In this document: in pieces, positions 52,149 to 61,454 of the stretch | Layout of the letters: each line of letters starts with the position of its first letter | Numbering within the stretch: the stretch's first letter is position 1 | Assembly (NCBI GenBank): GCA_963820315.1 | Contig: CAWFZK010000009.1 | Span: 1 to 64,000, forward strand | Source: JACVRW01 sp963820315 | GTDB taxonomy: Bacteria > Actinomycetota > Thermoleophilia > Solirubrobacterales > Thermoleophilaceae | Direction of reading: 5' to 3' | Length of the DNA stretch: 64,000 bases | Position numbers and translations under genes: made by a program | The notes under the pieces: model-generated | The model's database searches: none | What the model was told of the DNA's origin: nothing | Seen by the model: only the letters and a program-made list of their open reading frames with translations

Positions 52149-55100
52149 ATGTCCCGCTCGCTCGGCCGTCAACTGACGTTCGCTGGCCTGATCTCGGTGC
52201 TCACCCTGCTCGCCGTGGCCGCCCTCGCGGGCGCCGCGAGCGCCGCCACGCGCACGGTCACCTTCGACGACGTCGTGCCGGAGACGCGCGTGTCGACCGA
52301 GTACGAGACGTCGCACAACCTCACCTTCCCGGCCGACCCCGGCACCCGGCCCATGGTCAAGACGTTCGCCGGCCGGGCGCACTCCGGCGACCGGGTGGGC
52401 GTCAGCACCTGCGAGGGGCTGCCCGGCTGCGGCGAGGTCTTTCCGGCGCCGCAGCTGCGGGGCGTGCTGACCAGGTCCGCCACCTCGGTGAGCGCATATG
52501 TGGGCTATTGGGAGAACCCGCTCTTCCCGAACCCGGGCGAAACCTTGCAGGCGCGCATCCGCGCCTACAACTCGGACGACGAGCTCGTCAGCGAGAGCGG
52601 CTACGTGACGGTCACCTCCGGCGCGCCGCTGACCCAGCAGGTCACCGCCACGGCGCCGGCGGGCCAGCGCATCGACTACTTCGACGTGACAGCGGACGCA
52701 GGCGACGGTGGCGAGGCCCTCGCGATCGACGACCTGTCGATCACCACACCGGACGGAGCCCAACCCGCTGACTTCACCCTCAACGCGGGCCAGACCGTCG
52801 TGGACGTCCTGACGGGAAGCTCGGTCGACGTCCCGGTCGAGCTCAACCGCCTCAACGGGTCGAACGGGAACGTCTCATTCGCGGTCTCGGGCCTGCCGGC
52901 CGGTATGACGGCGAGCGTCAATCCGAACCCCGTGGCCGGCACGTCCACCGGCACGACGCTCACCCTGAGCGCCGCCGAGGGCGCCGCCCACTCCGACCAG
53001 TACACGCCGATCACCGTCACGGCCACGCCGGCGGGCGCCGAGTCCGGAACCAGGACGCGGACGATCAGCAAGCAGGTGCGGATCCGCGAGAACTGCGACC
53101 GGACGATGCGAGCGGACTATCTCGACGCGCGCAGCGAGGACTGCATGCGCAAACGGGACGGCCACTGGGAGGCGACGAACACGACCGTGCGCGTCAACGG
53201 TCTCGTGATCCGTCCCGCTGACGACTCGCGACCGACGCTCGTGGTCGATCCGCGTAACAAGACCGTGCGCGGTCGTGAGCTCACGATGCCGTTCCGCGTC
53301 TCGCTCGCGAGCGACCCCGAGGTCCCCATCTACGCGGGCCCGATCAAGTGGGACTACTCGGACAGCTCCGGCTCGGAAGACGGCCCCCGCCAGGTCCTCG
53401 GGTTCGACGCAGACAAGATCGAGAAGCTGAAGGGCCTCCCGGTCACCAAAGCCGATCTCTCGTTCCTCAAGAGCGGCAAGGCCAGGCTGACGCCGACGCT
53501 CAAGCTCGACTTCTGGCCGTTCAACTACTTCGGCGCGGTCACGACCTCGACCACCTTCACGACCGACAACGACCACGGCGTCGACTTCAGCGGCCTGTAC
53601 CTGAAGCTGCCGAAGGTGAACGTGCTCGCGCTCGAGCTCAAGGACGTCGAGCTCAAGTGGGTCCAGGGCAACACCTGGGCGGGCGCAGCGAAGGTCGTGC
53701 TCGGTTTCGGCAAGAAGTACGAGATCGGCGCCGGCTTCGGGATCAAGAACGGCGGCTTCGACTACCTCCGCGGCAGTCTCGGCGGGCTGAACCAGCCGGT
53801 CGGCGCCGGCATCTTCCTGCAGAGCATCGGCTTCGGCGTGCAGCGCGACCCGCTCACCCTGACGGGCACGATCGGCCTGTCCGCCGGCCCGACGGTGGCG
53901 GGCGTCCAGGCGGTCTCGGTGGGCGGCAAGCTCAGCGCCGTCCTGGCCGATCCGTTCATCGCCGAGATCTCGGGCAACGCCAAGGTGGCGAACCGCTTCG
54001 AGCTCGGTAGCGCGTTCGTGCGCTACTCCTCGACGGGCCTGTTCGAGTTCGGGGCGAACGCGAACTGGAGCCTGTGGCGCCTGGGCCTGAACGGAAACGT
54101 CGCCGGATGGGTCGACGGCCTCGACGCCTTCAACGTCGAGGGTTCGATCAGCGCGTGCCTGGACGTCTGGGGCCCGGACCCGTGCGGCGACGCCCGCGCT
54201 CTCCTGTCGAGCCGGGGAGTCGCGGGCTGTGTCGGGGTGTACGGCTACCACGTCGGCGCCGGCGCGACCTGGGACTTCGACTTCGACGCGTTCACCGGCT
54301 GCGACCTGGCGCCTTACCGAGCTGTCAAGCCGGCGCGCGCCGCCGCCGTCGGAGCACTGAGTCAGACGACGCTTCCCGCCGGGCTGCCGAGCGCGGCCTG
54401 GGAGGTCACCGCCGACGGCGGCCCGACGGGCGTGACCCTGACCGGACCCGGCGGGCAGTCGGTGACCGTCTCGCGCGCCATGCCCGTGGTCCAGAACGAC
54501 AAGTTCTACGCCCAGCTGCGCCAGGACGGCACGACCTTCGTGCTGGTCGACAAGCCGGCGGCCGGCGAATGGACGCTGACCGACGACGGCACGGCGCCGG
54601 TGAAGCTCGTGCGCGAGGCCCGCGGACTGCCCGAGGCGGCGGCGCGGGTGACCGTCAAGGGGAAGGGGCGCGCTCGCGTCCTGAGCTGGAACGTGCGCCG
54701 GATCCCCGGCCAGCGGGTCACCTTCTCGGAGGTCGGCAAGGACGTCCGCAACGCGATCACCACGACGACGGCCGCGCGCGGCTCCGTCCGCTTCCGGCCG
54801 GCGGACGGGCCCGCCGGTCGCCGCAAGATCGTCGCGATGGTGCAGCAGGGCGGTCGCCCGCGCGTGAATCTCACGGCCGGGTCCTACCGCGCTCCGGGGA
54901 TGCTGAAGCCGGGGAAGCCGCGCAAGCTCGAGCTGAAGCGCAAGCGCTCGCGCCTCGTCGTGAGCTGGCGGCCGAAGCCGCGAGGGTTCCGTCACGCGCT
55001 CCACTTCAAGCTGTCCGACGGCAGGCGACTGGTCCGGATCGTCGGCGCGAACCGCCGCTCGTACACGCTCAAGGGCGTCCCGCGTCGCGTGCGCGCAACG

Positions 55101-55193
55101 GTGACCGTGACGGGCCTGACGAGGCTCAACAGCAAGGGCCCCAAGGCGCGCGCATCGGTCAAGCCGGTGCGCCGGCGGCCGCGCGGCGCCTAG
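52149..55193 (+). CDS. large secreted multi-domain protein of unknown function
   Basis: 1014 residues from ATG at 52149. A signal peptide (ISVLTLLAVAALAGAASA) is followed by an N-terminal beta-sandwich (VTFDDVVPETRVSTEYE...YFDVTADAGDGGEALAIDDLSI), resembling carbohydrate-binding-like modules. An Ig-like domain follows at about 215-315 (FAVSGLPAGMTASVNPNPVAG). The middle 330-740 has amphipathic beta repeats (KVVLGFGKKYEIGAGFGIKN, LTGTIGLSAGPTVAGVQ). The C-terminus is FN3-like and strongly basic, ending RRRPRGA. No catalytic motif or wall-anchor was seen. The beta-repeat centre recalls beta-helical or lipid-transfer-like surfaces, but I cannot assign it. Confidence 0.8.
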   Translation: MSRSLGRQLTFAGLISVLTLLAVAALAGAASAATRTVTFDDVVPETRVSTEYETSHNLTFPADPGTRPMVKTFAGRAHSGDRVGVSTCEGLPGCGEVFPAPQLRGVLTRSATSVSAYVGYWENPLFPNPGETLQARIRAYNSDDELVSESGYVTVTSGAPLTQQVTATAPAGQRIDYFDVTADAGDGGEALAIDDLSITTPDGAQPADFTLNAGQTVVDVLTGSSVDVPVELNRLNGSNGNVSFAVSGLPAGMTASVNPNPVAGTSTGTTLTLSAAEGAAHSDQYTPITVTATPAGAESGTRTRTISKQVRIRENCDRTMRADYLDARSEDCMRKRDGHWEATNTTVRVNGLVIRPADDSRPTLVVDPRNKTVRGRELTMPFRVSLASDPEVPIYAGPIKWDYSDSSGSEDGPRQVLGFDADKIEKLKGLPVTKADLSFLKSGKARLTPTLKLDFWPFNYFGAVTTSTTFTTDNDHGVDFSGLYLKLPKVNVLALELKDVELKWVQGNTWAGAAKVVLGFGKKYEIGAGFGIKNGGFDYLRGSLGGLNQPVGAGIFLQSIGFGVQRDPLTLTGTIGLSAGPTVAGVQAVSVGGKLSAVLADPFIAEISGNAKVANRFELGSAFVRYSSTGLFEFGANANWSLWRLGLNGNVAGWVDGLDAFNVEGSISACLDVWGPDPCGDARALLSSRGVAGCVGVYGYHVGAGATWDFDFDAFTGCDLAPYRAVKPARAAAVGALSQTTLPAGLPSAAWEVTADGGPTGVTLTGPGGQSVTVSRAMPVVQNDKFYAQLRQDGTTFVLVDKPAAGEWTLTDDGTAPVKLVREARGLPEAAARVTVKGKGRARVLSWNVRRIPGQRVTFSEVGKDVRNAITTTTAARGSVRFRPADGPAGRRKIVAMVQQGGRPRVNLTAGSYRAPGMLKPGKPRKLELKRKRSRLVVSWRPKPRGFRHALHFKLSDGRRLVRIVGANRRSYTLKGVPRRVRATVTVTGLTRLNSKGPKARASVKPVRRRPRGA

Positions 55194-55860
55194 CGCCGAC
55201 AACGGCTCAGGCTCGGCCGCTCAGCTCGAGACTGCGCTGCAGATGGCGGAGCTCGGAATCGAGCCGCGCAACCAGGTCCGCTTCATCTGGTTCGGGGCGG
55301 AGGAGGCCGGGCTCGTCGGTTCGCAGTTCTACGTGGACCAGCTCACGACGCGCGAGCTCAAGGACATCGCGGTGATGCTGAACTACGACATGGTCGGCTC
55401 GCCCAACCCCGGATGGTTCGTGTACGACGGCGATGCCTCGGACACCGCGTCCACCGGGTCGACCGGCTCGGGCGTCGTTGAGGACGTGTTCGTCGACTAC
55501 TTCGACTCGATCGGACGCGTGACCAAGCCGACGGCCTTCGATGGGCGGTCGGACTACGACGCGTTCGTGGCTGCAGGCATTCCCGCCGGCGGACTGTTTA
55601 CCGGCGCCGAGGACCCGAAGCAGCCGGACGAGGTCGCGATCTGGGGCGGCACCGCGGGCGTTGCGTACGACCCGTGCTACCACGCCGCATGCGACACGTT
55701 CGCGAACGTGAACCTCACGGCTCTCGACGAGATGTCGGACGCCGTCGCGCACGCGATTCTGACGTTCGCGATGACTACGTCGGCCGTGCAGGGCACGGAC
55801 AAGGGGAACGGCACGCCTGGCTACGACCCGGCCTTCAAGGGTCACCGGGCGGTCCGCTGA
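55194..55860 (+). pseudogene. M28-family metallopeptidase, N-terminally truncated
   Basis: Reading begins right after the stop of the preceding gene with ADNGSGSAAQLETAL and lasts to 55860. It contains four of the five zinc ligands of Streptomyces-type aminopeptidases: Asp in DNGSG, Glu-Glu in FGAEEAGLVGS, Asp in NYDMVGSPNPGW and His in PCYHAACDTF. The first ligand His and the whole N-terminal third are missing, and no start codon precedes the DNGSG motif. It looks like a deletion scar or an assembly join rather than a working gene. An internal ATG at 55243 would give a non-functional fragment. Confidence 0.75.
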
Positions 55861-55883
55861 CGGGCGGCCCGAAGCATGGTTGG

Positions 55884-55914
55884 AGAGGGGCGGCTGCGGC
55901 CGCCCCTCTTCGTT
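55884..55914 (+). terminator. rho-independent-type terminator
   Basis: AGAGGGGCGGC-tgcg-GCCGCCCCTCT, an 11-base perfect stem with four-base loop, followed by TCGTTTC; 24 bases after the peptidase stop. Confidence 0.8.
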
Positions 55915-55985
55915 TCGGAGTGCCGCACTTCGCGGAATCCGGCCGCTAAACTGGACGCTTACCCAACGTAAGTAGGTAACCCAGC

Positions 55986-58277
55986 ATGGCCACTGAGACA
56001 CTTCTCTTGATCCCGGTAGACGACTCGGTCGTCTTCCCAAACATGTCCTTGACGCTGGCCATCGACGCCGGCGAAGAGGACCGAATCGTGCTCGTCCCGC
56101 GCAAGGGCGACGACTTCGCGAGCGTCGGCACCGTCGCGGCGGTGACCGAGCGCGTGCGCCTGCCCGGCGGTGGGCGCGCCGTGATGGTCGACGGTCTCTA
56201 CCGCGGCCGCATCGGCGCCGCTCAGACGAGCCCGGCGGGTGAACTGCGCGTGCAGGTCGAGCCGCATCCGGACGAAGTGCCGGTCGACGGCCGCACCCGT
56301 GAGCTGGAGCGCGAGTACCGCGCGGTCGTCGAGGAGATCCTCGAGCTGCGCGGCGACGACGGCCGCATCTCGGCCTGGGTCCGCTCGATCACCGAGCCCG
56401 GCGCCCTGGCGGACACCGGCGGCTACTCGCCCGACTTCAGCTACGAGAACAAGGTCGAGCTGCTGGAGCAGCTCGACGTGACCGAGCGGCTCGCCCGCGC
56501 GCTCGAGCTTCAGCGCGAGCGCATGACCGAGCTGCAGGTGCGTGCCCGGATCCGCGACGACGTCCAGTCCGGCGCCGAGAAGCAGCAGCGCGAGTACTTC
56601 CTGCGCAAGCAGATGGAGTCGATCCAGAAGGAGCTCGGCGAGGACGACGCGTCGGTCGTCGAGGAGTACCGCAAGAAGATCGCCGAGGCCGGCATGCCGG
56701 ACGAGGTGCGCGAGCAGGCCGAGCGCGAGCTCGGGCGCTTCGAGCGCATGGGCGAGCAGTCGGGCGAGAGCTCGATGATCCGCTCCTACCTCGACTGGCT
56801 GATCGCCGTGCCGTGGTCGGAGCGCTCCGACGAGCGGCTCGACCCGGTACACGCGCGTGAGGTCCTCGACAAGGACCACGCCGGCCTCGAGGACGTCAAG
56901 GACCGCATCGTCGAGTACATCGCCGTCCGCAAGCTGCGCGAGGAGCGCGGCATCGCGGAGGACAAGAAGAGCGGCGCCATCCTCACGCTGATCGGTCCGC
57001 CCGGAACGGGCAAGACCTCGATCGGCGAGTCGATCGCGCGCGCCACGGGCCGCGAGTTCGTGCGCATGTCGCTCGGCGGCGTCCGTGACGAGGCCGAGAT
57101 CCGCGGTCACCGGCGTACGTACATCGGCGCGCTGCCGGGCCGGCTCGTCCGCGCCCTGCGCGACGCCGGGACGATGAACCCGGTGATCATGCTCGACGAG
57201 GTCGACAAGGTCGGCGCGGATTGGCGCGGCGACCCGAGCGCGGCCCTGCTCGAGGTGCTCGACCCGGCACAGAACCACTCGTTCCGCGACCACTACCTCG
57301 ACGTCGAGCTCGACCTGTCGGAGGTCGTCTTCATCGCCACGGCCAACGTGGCGGAGACGATTCCGCTGCCGCTGCTCGACCGCATGGAGGTCGTGCGCTT
57401 CGACGGCTACACGACCGAGGAGAAGGTCGCGATCGCGCGTGGCTACCTGTGGCCGCGTCAGCGCGAGCGCAACGGCCTGCGCGAGGACGAGGTGTCGGTC
57501 AGCGACGACGTCCTGCGCCAGATCGTGACCGAGTACACGCGCGAGGCGGGCGTACGCACGCTCGAGCGCACGCTCGGCACGGTGCTGCGCAAGACGGCGA
57601 CGAAGATCGCCTCGGACAGCGTGAGCGTGCCGGTCGAGATCGGCGAGGCGGAGCTGCGTGACGCCCTCGGGCGCCAGCGCTTCTTCCAGGAGTCGGCCGA
57701 GCGCACCGCGATCCCCGGCGTGGCCACGGGCCTGTCGGTGACCGGCGCGGGCGGCGACGTCCTCTTCATCGAGGCGACCTCGATGAAGGGCAAGGACGGC
57801 CTCGTCCTGACCGGGCAGCTCGGCGACGTCATGAAGGAGTCGGCGCGGATCGCGCTTTCCTACGTGCGTGGCCACGCGGGCGAGCTCGACATCGACGAGG
57901 ACGCCGCGTTCGACGAGCGCGAGTTCCACGTGCACGTGCCGGCGGGCGCGATCCCGAAGGACGGGCCGAGCGCCGGCATCACGATGACGACGGCGCTCGC
58001 GTCGCTCCTGTCGGGGCGGCCCGTCAAGCACACGGTCGGCATGACCGGTGAGATCACGCTGCAGGGTCGCGTGCTCCCGATCGGCGGGCTGAAGCAGAAG
58101 GTGCTGGCCGCGCACGCCGCCGGACTCACCGACGTGATCCTTCCCGAGCGCAACCGCGCCGACCTGGACGACGTCCCGGAGGAGGTCCGCGAAGCGATGG
58201 CCTTCCATCCGGTTATGACAATCGGCGAGGTGCTGGACCTCGCTCTCGAGCCTGCGCCGACCCCCGCGCTCGCCTAG
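55986..58277 (+). CDS. lon: ATP-dependent protease Lon
   Basis: 763 residues from ATG at 55986. An N-terminal LON domain (LLLIPVDDSVVFPNMSLTL) precedes a coiled linker (EYFLRKQMESIQKELGED) and an AAA+ module with Walker A GPPGTGKTSIG and Walker B MLDEVDKV. The protease domain has the catalytic Ser in PKDGPSAGITM and Lys in GGLKQKVLAAHAAG. Complete length for LonA. A small inverted repeat (CTTAC-ccaac-GTAAG) lies in the promoter region at 55959-55973. Degrades misfolded and regulatory proteins in the cytosol. Confidence 0.96.
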   Translation: MATETLLLIPVDDSVVFPNMSLTLAIDAGEEDRIVLVPRKGDDFASVGTVAAVTERVRLPGGGRAVMVDGLYRGRIGAAQTSPAGELRVQVEPHPDEVPVDGRTRELEREYRAVVEEILELRGDDGRISAWVRSITEPGALADTGGYSPDFSYENKVELLEQLDVTERLARALELQRERMTELQVRARIRDDVQSGAEKQQREYFLRKQMESIQKELGEDDASVVEEYRKKIAEAGMPDEVREQAERELGRFERMGEQSGESSMIRSYLDWLIAVPWSERSDERLDPVHAREVLDKDHAGLEDVKDRIVEYIAVRKLREERGIAEDKKSGAILTLIGPPGTGKTSIGESIARATGREFVRMSLGGVRDEAEIRGHRRTYIGALPGRLVRALRDAGTMNPVIMLDEVDKVGADWRGDPSAALLEVLDPAQNHSFRDHYLDVELDLSEVVFIATANVAETIPLPLLDRMEVVRFDGYTTEEKVAIARGYLWPRQRERNGLREDEVSVSDDVLRQIVTEYTREAGVRTLERTLGTVLRKTATKIASDSVSVPVEIGEAELRDALGRQRFFQESAERTAIPGVATGLSVTGAGGDVLFIEATSMKGKDGLVLTGQLGDVMKESARIALSYVRGHAGELDIDEDAAFDEREFHVHVPAGAIPKDGPSAGITMTTALASLLSGRPVKHTVGMTGEITLQGRVLPIGGLKQKVLAAHAAGLTDVILPERNRADLDDVPEEVREAMAFHPVMTIGEVLDLALEPAPTPALA

Positions 58278-58291
58278 GGCTGGGTTACCAC

Positions 58292-58332
58292 GGGCGCGCC
58301 GGTCCCCCCGGACCGGCGCGCCCCGTTGTTTT
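58292..58332 (+). terminator. rho-independent terminator after lon
   Basis: GGGCGCGCCGGTCC-cccc-GGACCGGCGCGCCC, a perfect 14-base stem, then CGTTGTTTTC. Fourteen bases after the lon stop. Confidence 0.9.
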
Positions 58333-58344
58333 CGGTCCGGTCGC

Positions 58345-58392
58345 GATCATTGCAAGGGTGTGGGGCCATGGCCCCCAAGCTTCAATCGTGGC
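58345..58392. repeat. palindromic element with GGGGCCATGGCCCC core, copy 2
   Basis: The same 14-base core as at 15956-15969, here flanked by TTGCAAGGGTGT and by CAAGCTTCAATCG, so the outer arms pair imperfectly. It lies between the lon terminator and a secreted-hydrolase gene. The shared core and CTTCAATCG arm show it belongs to the same family as copy 1. Confidence 0.7.
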
Positions 58393-58435
58393 GCGGCGGG
58401 GCGTAATTCCGCCGCCGGCCGCCGGTTGGCCAGGC

Positions 58436-60250
58436 ATGCGCACCTCAACGAGAGTCATCGTCCTCGCCGCGCTCGGCGCGGTCCTCGCCACAGCGGCACC
58501 GGCGGGAGCCGCGGAGGATCCCGAGCGCAACGCGGCGGCGCCCACCGGCTGGCACTGGCTGTTCGACCGCAGCCCCGCCGACATCGAGCGCCTCGAGCGG
58601 GACGCGGGAGCCCGCGTGATCTCAATCGATTCGGATGGAGGCGGCCGCTTCAGCGCCGCGCTCGTGGACAACTCGGGCCCGTACAGGCGCAAGGGCCGCT
58701 GGTTCCACGCGAAGAGCGTGGATCAGGTGGCCGCGTTCACGCGCAAGCGGCGTCTGATCGACCTCGAGCCGTACGTCGAGTCGGGAAAGCTGCGCTTCGC
58801 GGGTGTGACGGTGCCCAACTCCGGAGCCTCCGGCAAGGGTTGGTGGTGGAACGTCGGCCTGACCGCGGCGGGGGTCAAGCAGGACATCGACCGGCACGGC
58901 ATCCGGCTCGTCGACCTGGCGGTCTACGAGCAGGGCGGCGAGCGGCGGTTCGCCTACGTCGGCATCAAGAACGAGGGTGAGGACGCGCGCGGCTGGTGGT
59001 GGTACCACGACGTCTCGCCGGCCTTCGTGCAGCGCAAGGCGGAGGAGCACGGAGCGCGGCTCGTGGACATCGAGCGCCACCGCTCGAACACGCTGACGGT
59101 CGTGATGGTGAGGAACGCGGGCCTGTTCAGCCGGCACGTGTACAACGCCTCGCTCGACTACCTCTCGAAGTACGTCCAGTCGCAGGGCGTGCGCGTGACC
59201 GACATCGAGCGCCACGGCGACCGCTACTGGGCGACGATGATCGACAACGTCGACCGCGAGACGGGTCGCATCCGCTCGCTCCTGCGCGCGAGCCCGTACC
59301 GCTTCGGCTACTTCGGCGCGTACTCCAAGCGCGTCGGCGGGCGCACCTACGTCGGGCTCGCCCACCGGGCCCGCTACCAGCCGCTGAGCGTGCTCAAGCT
59401 CGTCCCGCACCTCTACGCGATGGACCTGCTCGACCGCGGCCGGGCGAGCCTCGACGACACGATCAGCTGGCGCTCACCGCGCGGCGAGCCGGACGCCGAG
59501 CCCTGCTTCGCGGCCGGCACACCGACGTCCGTCTACAGCGACTCGCTGCGGGGCGTGCTCACCCGCGGACTCTGGGAATCGCTCGGCCGCGCCCACGAGT
59601 CGCTGCTCGACGAGTACACGCCCGAGGCGATCACGGCGCGCATGCACAGCTCCGACATCGGGCTCGAGAGCACCGACATCTACTACGGCTGCCCGCACGC
59701 CGGCAAGAAGGACTGGTATTCGAACAGGACCACGCTCACAGACATGGGCGAGCTGTTCGAGGGCGTCGACACGAAGCGCTACTTCCGCAACGACTGGAAG
59801 CGCACGAGCGACGAGTTCTACGGCCTGATGGCCGACTGGTCGACCGCGCCGCTGCGCACCGTGGTCGCGGACGAGGCCGCCCGGGCAGGCAAGAGCTCAG
59901 TGGTCGACGACTTCATGAAGTCGGTCACGGTGAACGGCAAGGGCGGCGGCGGTGACTTCGGCAGCGACGCCGAGGGCTGGAAGGTCGGCCGCGCGCTGTC
60001 CTACCGCGTGACGCTGCCGTTCAAGGCGCCGCGTCGCGGCGGCCCGCGAGCGACAGTCGTCAAGAGCTTCGTCGGCGGCTTCTTCGTCAACGACACGCTC
60101 GGACCGTGCAAGGAGTACATCGCGGTGACCTATCCCGACACCGTGAGCGCGTCCTGCCGGGCCTACGCCAAGGAGATGGGTGACACCTTCGCCGAGCTCA
60201 CCGGCGAGCTGCAGCGGCTGCCGATCAGGGAGGCGCTCGCCAGCTGGTGA
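58436..60250 (+). CDS. secreted serine hydrolase with Trp-rich tandem repeats (polyglycine-hydrolase-like)
   Basis: 604 residues from ATG at 58436. A signal peptide (VIVLAALGAVLATAAPAGA) is followed at about 35-285 by five or so 45-residue repeats (for example FAGVTVPNSGASGKGWWWNV, AYVGIKNEGEDARGWWWYHD), the bacterial tandem-repeat type found in fungal and bacterial polyglycine hydrolases. The C-terminal beta-lactamase-like domain has Ser318-x-x-Lys321 (LSVLKLVPH) and Tyr428-Ser-Asn (DWYSNRTT). It probably cuts a peptide or ester outside the cell. Its stop overlaps the next gene as GTGA. Confidence 0.82.
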   Translation: MRTSTRVIVLAALGAVLATAAPAGAAEDPERNAAAPTGWHWLFDRSPADIERLERDAGARVISIDSDGGGRFSAALVDNSGPYRRKGRWFHAKSVDQVAAFTRKRRLIDLEPYVESGKLRFAGVTVPNSGASGKGWWWNVGLTAAGVKQDIDRHGIRLVDLAVYEQGGERRFAYVGIKNEGEDARGWWWYHDVSPAFVQRKAEEHGARLVDIERHRSNTLTVVMVRNAGLFSRHVYNASLDYLSKYVQSQGVRVTDIERHGDRYWATMIDNVDRETGRIRSLLRASPYRFGYFGAYSKRVGGRTYVGLAHRARYQPLSVLKLVPHLYAMDLLDRGRASLDDTISWRSPRGEPDAEPCFAAGTPTSVYSDSLRGVLTRGLWESLGRAHESLLDEYTPEAITARMHSSDIGLESTDIYYGCPHAGKKDWYSNRTTLTDMGELFEGVDTKRYFRNDWKRTSDEFYGLMADWSTAPLRTVVADEAARAGKSSVVDDFMKSVTVNGKGGGGDFGSDAEGWKVGRALSYRVTLPFKAPRRGGPRATVVKSFVGGFFVNDTLGPCKEYIAVTYPDTVSASCRAYAKEMGDTFAELTGELQRLPIREALASW

Positions 60251-61350
60251 GCCGAGGCGGGCGTGTGGGAGGCTGCGCGTCCGTGCGAGTCCTCACCCGC
60301 AAGGAGCTGACGGCCGCGCTCGCCGAGCGGCAGCTTCTGCGTGAGCGGGCGCGGCTCGAGCCGGCCGAGGCGATCCGCGTTCTGACGCCGTTGCAGGCGC
60401 AGGACCCACCCGCACCCTACGTCGCCCTCGCCGCCCGGCTCGACGGCTTCGAGCGCGAACGGCTCGAGGCGGCGATCGACGCTCGCTCGATCACCAAGAC
60501 GACCATCATGCGGCTGACGCTGCATCTGGTGGCGGCCGCTGACTATCCCGCCTACCACCGCCTCGCCGCGGCCGCGTGGATGCGCAAGTGGCGCAACGAC
60601 TACGGCCACCTGGACGAGCAGAAGGTGGTGAGGGAACTCGCACGATGGCTGGAGAAGCCACGGACTAACGCGGAGATCCGCGAGTACGTCTGGCGCCGCT
60701 ACGACGGCGTCCCCGACACGGACTGGGCTCCGCTCATCTTCGCCCGCACGGCGCTGCCGCTCGTGCAGCTCCCGCCGGCCGGCCACTGGAAGGACCCGCG
60801 GCGGGCAAGCTTCGTGGTCGATCCGCGCCCCCTGCCGAGCGAGGACGACGCCGCTGCGCTCGTGCTGAAGCGCTACCTGGCCGCCTTCGGGCCCGCGTCA
60901 CGAAACGACATCAAGAGCTGGGCCGGCGCCGCGCAGCGGGACTTCAAGACCGGGCTCGCGCGTCTCGAGACGGTCAGCTACCGCGATGAGAAGGACGTCG
61001 AGCTCTTCGACCTGCCGGGGGCGCCGCTGCCTCCGCCGGGCACGAAGCTGCCGCCGCGCTTCCTCTCGCGCTGGGACCAGGCGCTGCTCGCCTACGCCGA
61101 CCGCGACCGCATCATTCCGCCGAAGCTGCAGCCGCTGAAGCTCACGCTCAGCGGCGACCAGACGATCACGGTCGACGGGCGCGTGGCGGCCAGCTGGAAG
61201 CTCGGGCGGTCGTCGAAGGTGACGCAAGTCCAGGTCGTCCCGCACCGGGCAATCCCGCGCCGCGCCCACGCCGGGATCCGTGCCGAGGCGAAGCGCATCG
61301 CGCGCTTCTGCGTGCCGGAGGTGGAGAAGGTGGAGGTGGCGGGTCTGTAA
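60247..61350 (+). CDS. AlkZ-family winged-helix DNA glycosylase
   Basis: 367 residues from GTG at 60247 (GTGA overlap); a start 12 codons later (VRVLTRKEL) is equally possible. Tandem winged-helix architecture of HTH_42 proteins. The catalytic QxQ is seen as Gln50 and Gln52 in LTPLQAQDPPAPYVAL, and IMRLTLHLVAAADYPAY, LLAYADRDRIIPPK and VDGRVAASWKL are conserved. Family members excise alkylated bases and unhook interstrand crosslinks. QxQ rather than QxD places it nearer AlkZ than YcaQ. Confidence 0.85.
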   Translation: MSRGGRVGGCASVRVLTRKELTAALAERQLLRERARLEPAEAIRVLTPLQAQDPPAPYVALAARLDGFERERLEAAIDARSITKTTIMRLTLHLVAAADYPAYHRLAAAAWMRKWRNDYGHLDEQKVVRELARWLEKPRTNAEIREYVWRRYDGVPDTDWAPLIFARTALPLVQLPPAGHWKDPRRASFVVDPRPLPSEDDAAALVLKRYLAAFGPASRNDIKSWAGAAQRDFKTGLARLETVSYRDEKDVELFDLPGAPLPPPGTKLPPRFLSRWDQALLAYADRDRIIPPKLQPLKLTLSGDQTITVDGRVAASWKLGRSSKVTQVQVVPHRAIPRRAHAGIRAEAKRIARFCVPEVEKVEVAGL

Positions 61351-61454
61351 GCGCGACCCTATGCTGGGCCGGGTTCGAAAACGACCGAGACTGGCCCCTT
61401 GGTCGAGCGCACTGACGCTCGCCTGGCGTGCGCCGCTCTCGCTGAGGAGAACAC

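Noticed and set aside
52875..55202. 775-codon open frame on the minus strand
   Set aside because: Antisense shadow of the large secreted protein; no signal peptide or domain.
55959..58208. 749-codon open frame on the minus strand
   Set aside because: Antisense shadow of lon, composed of Leu/Arg/Val/Asp-rich sequence without any family motif.
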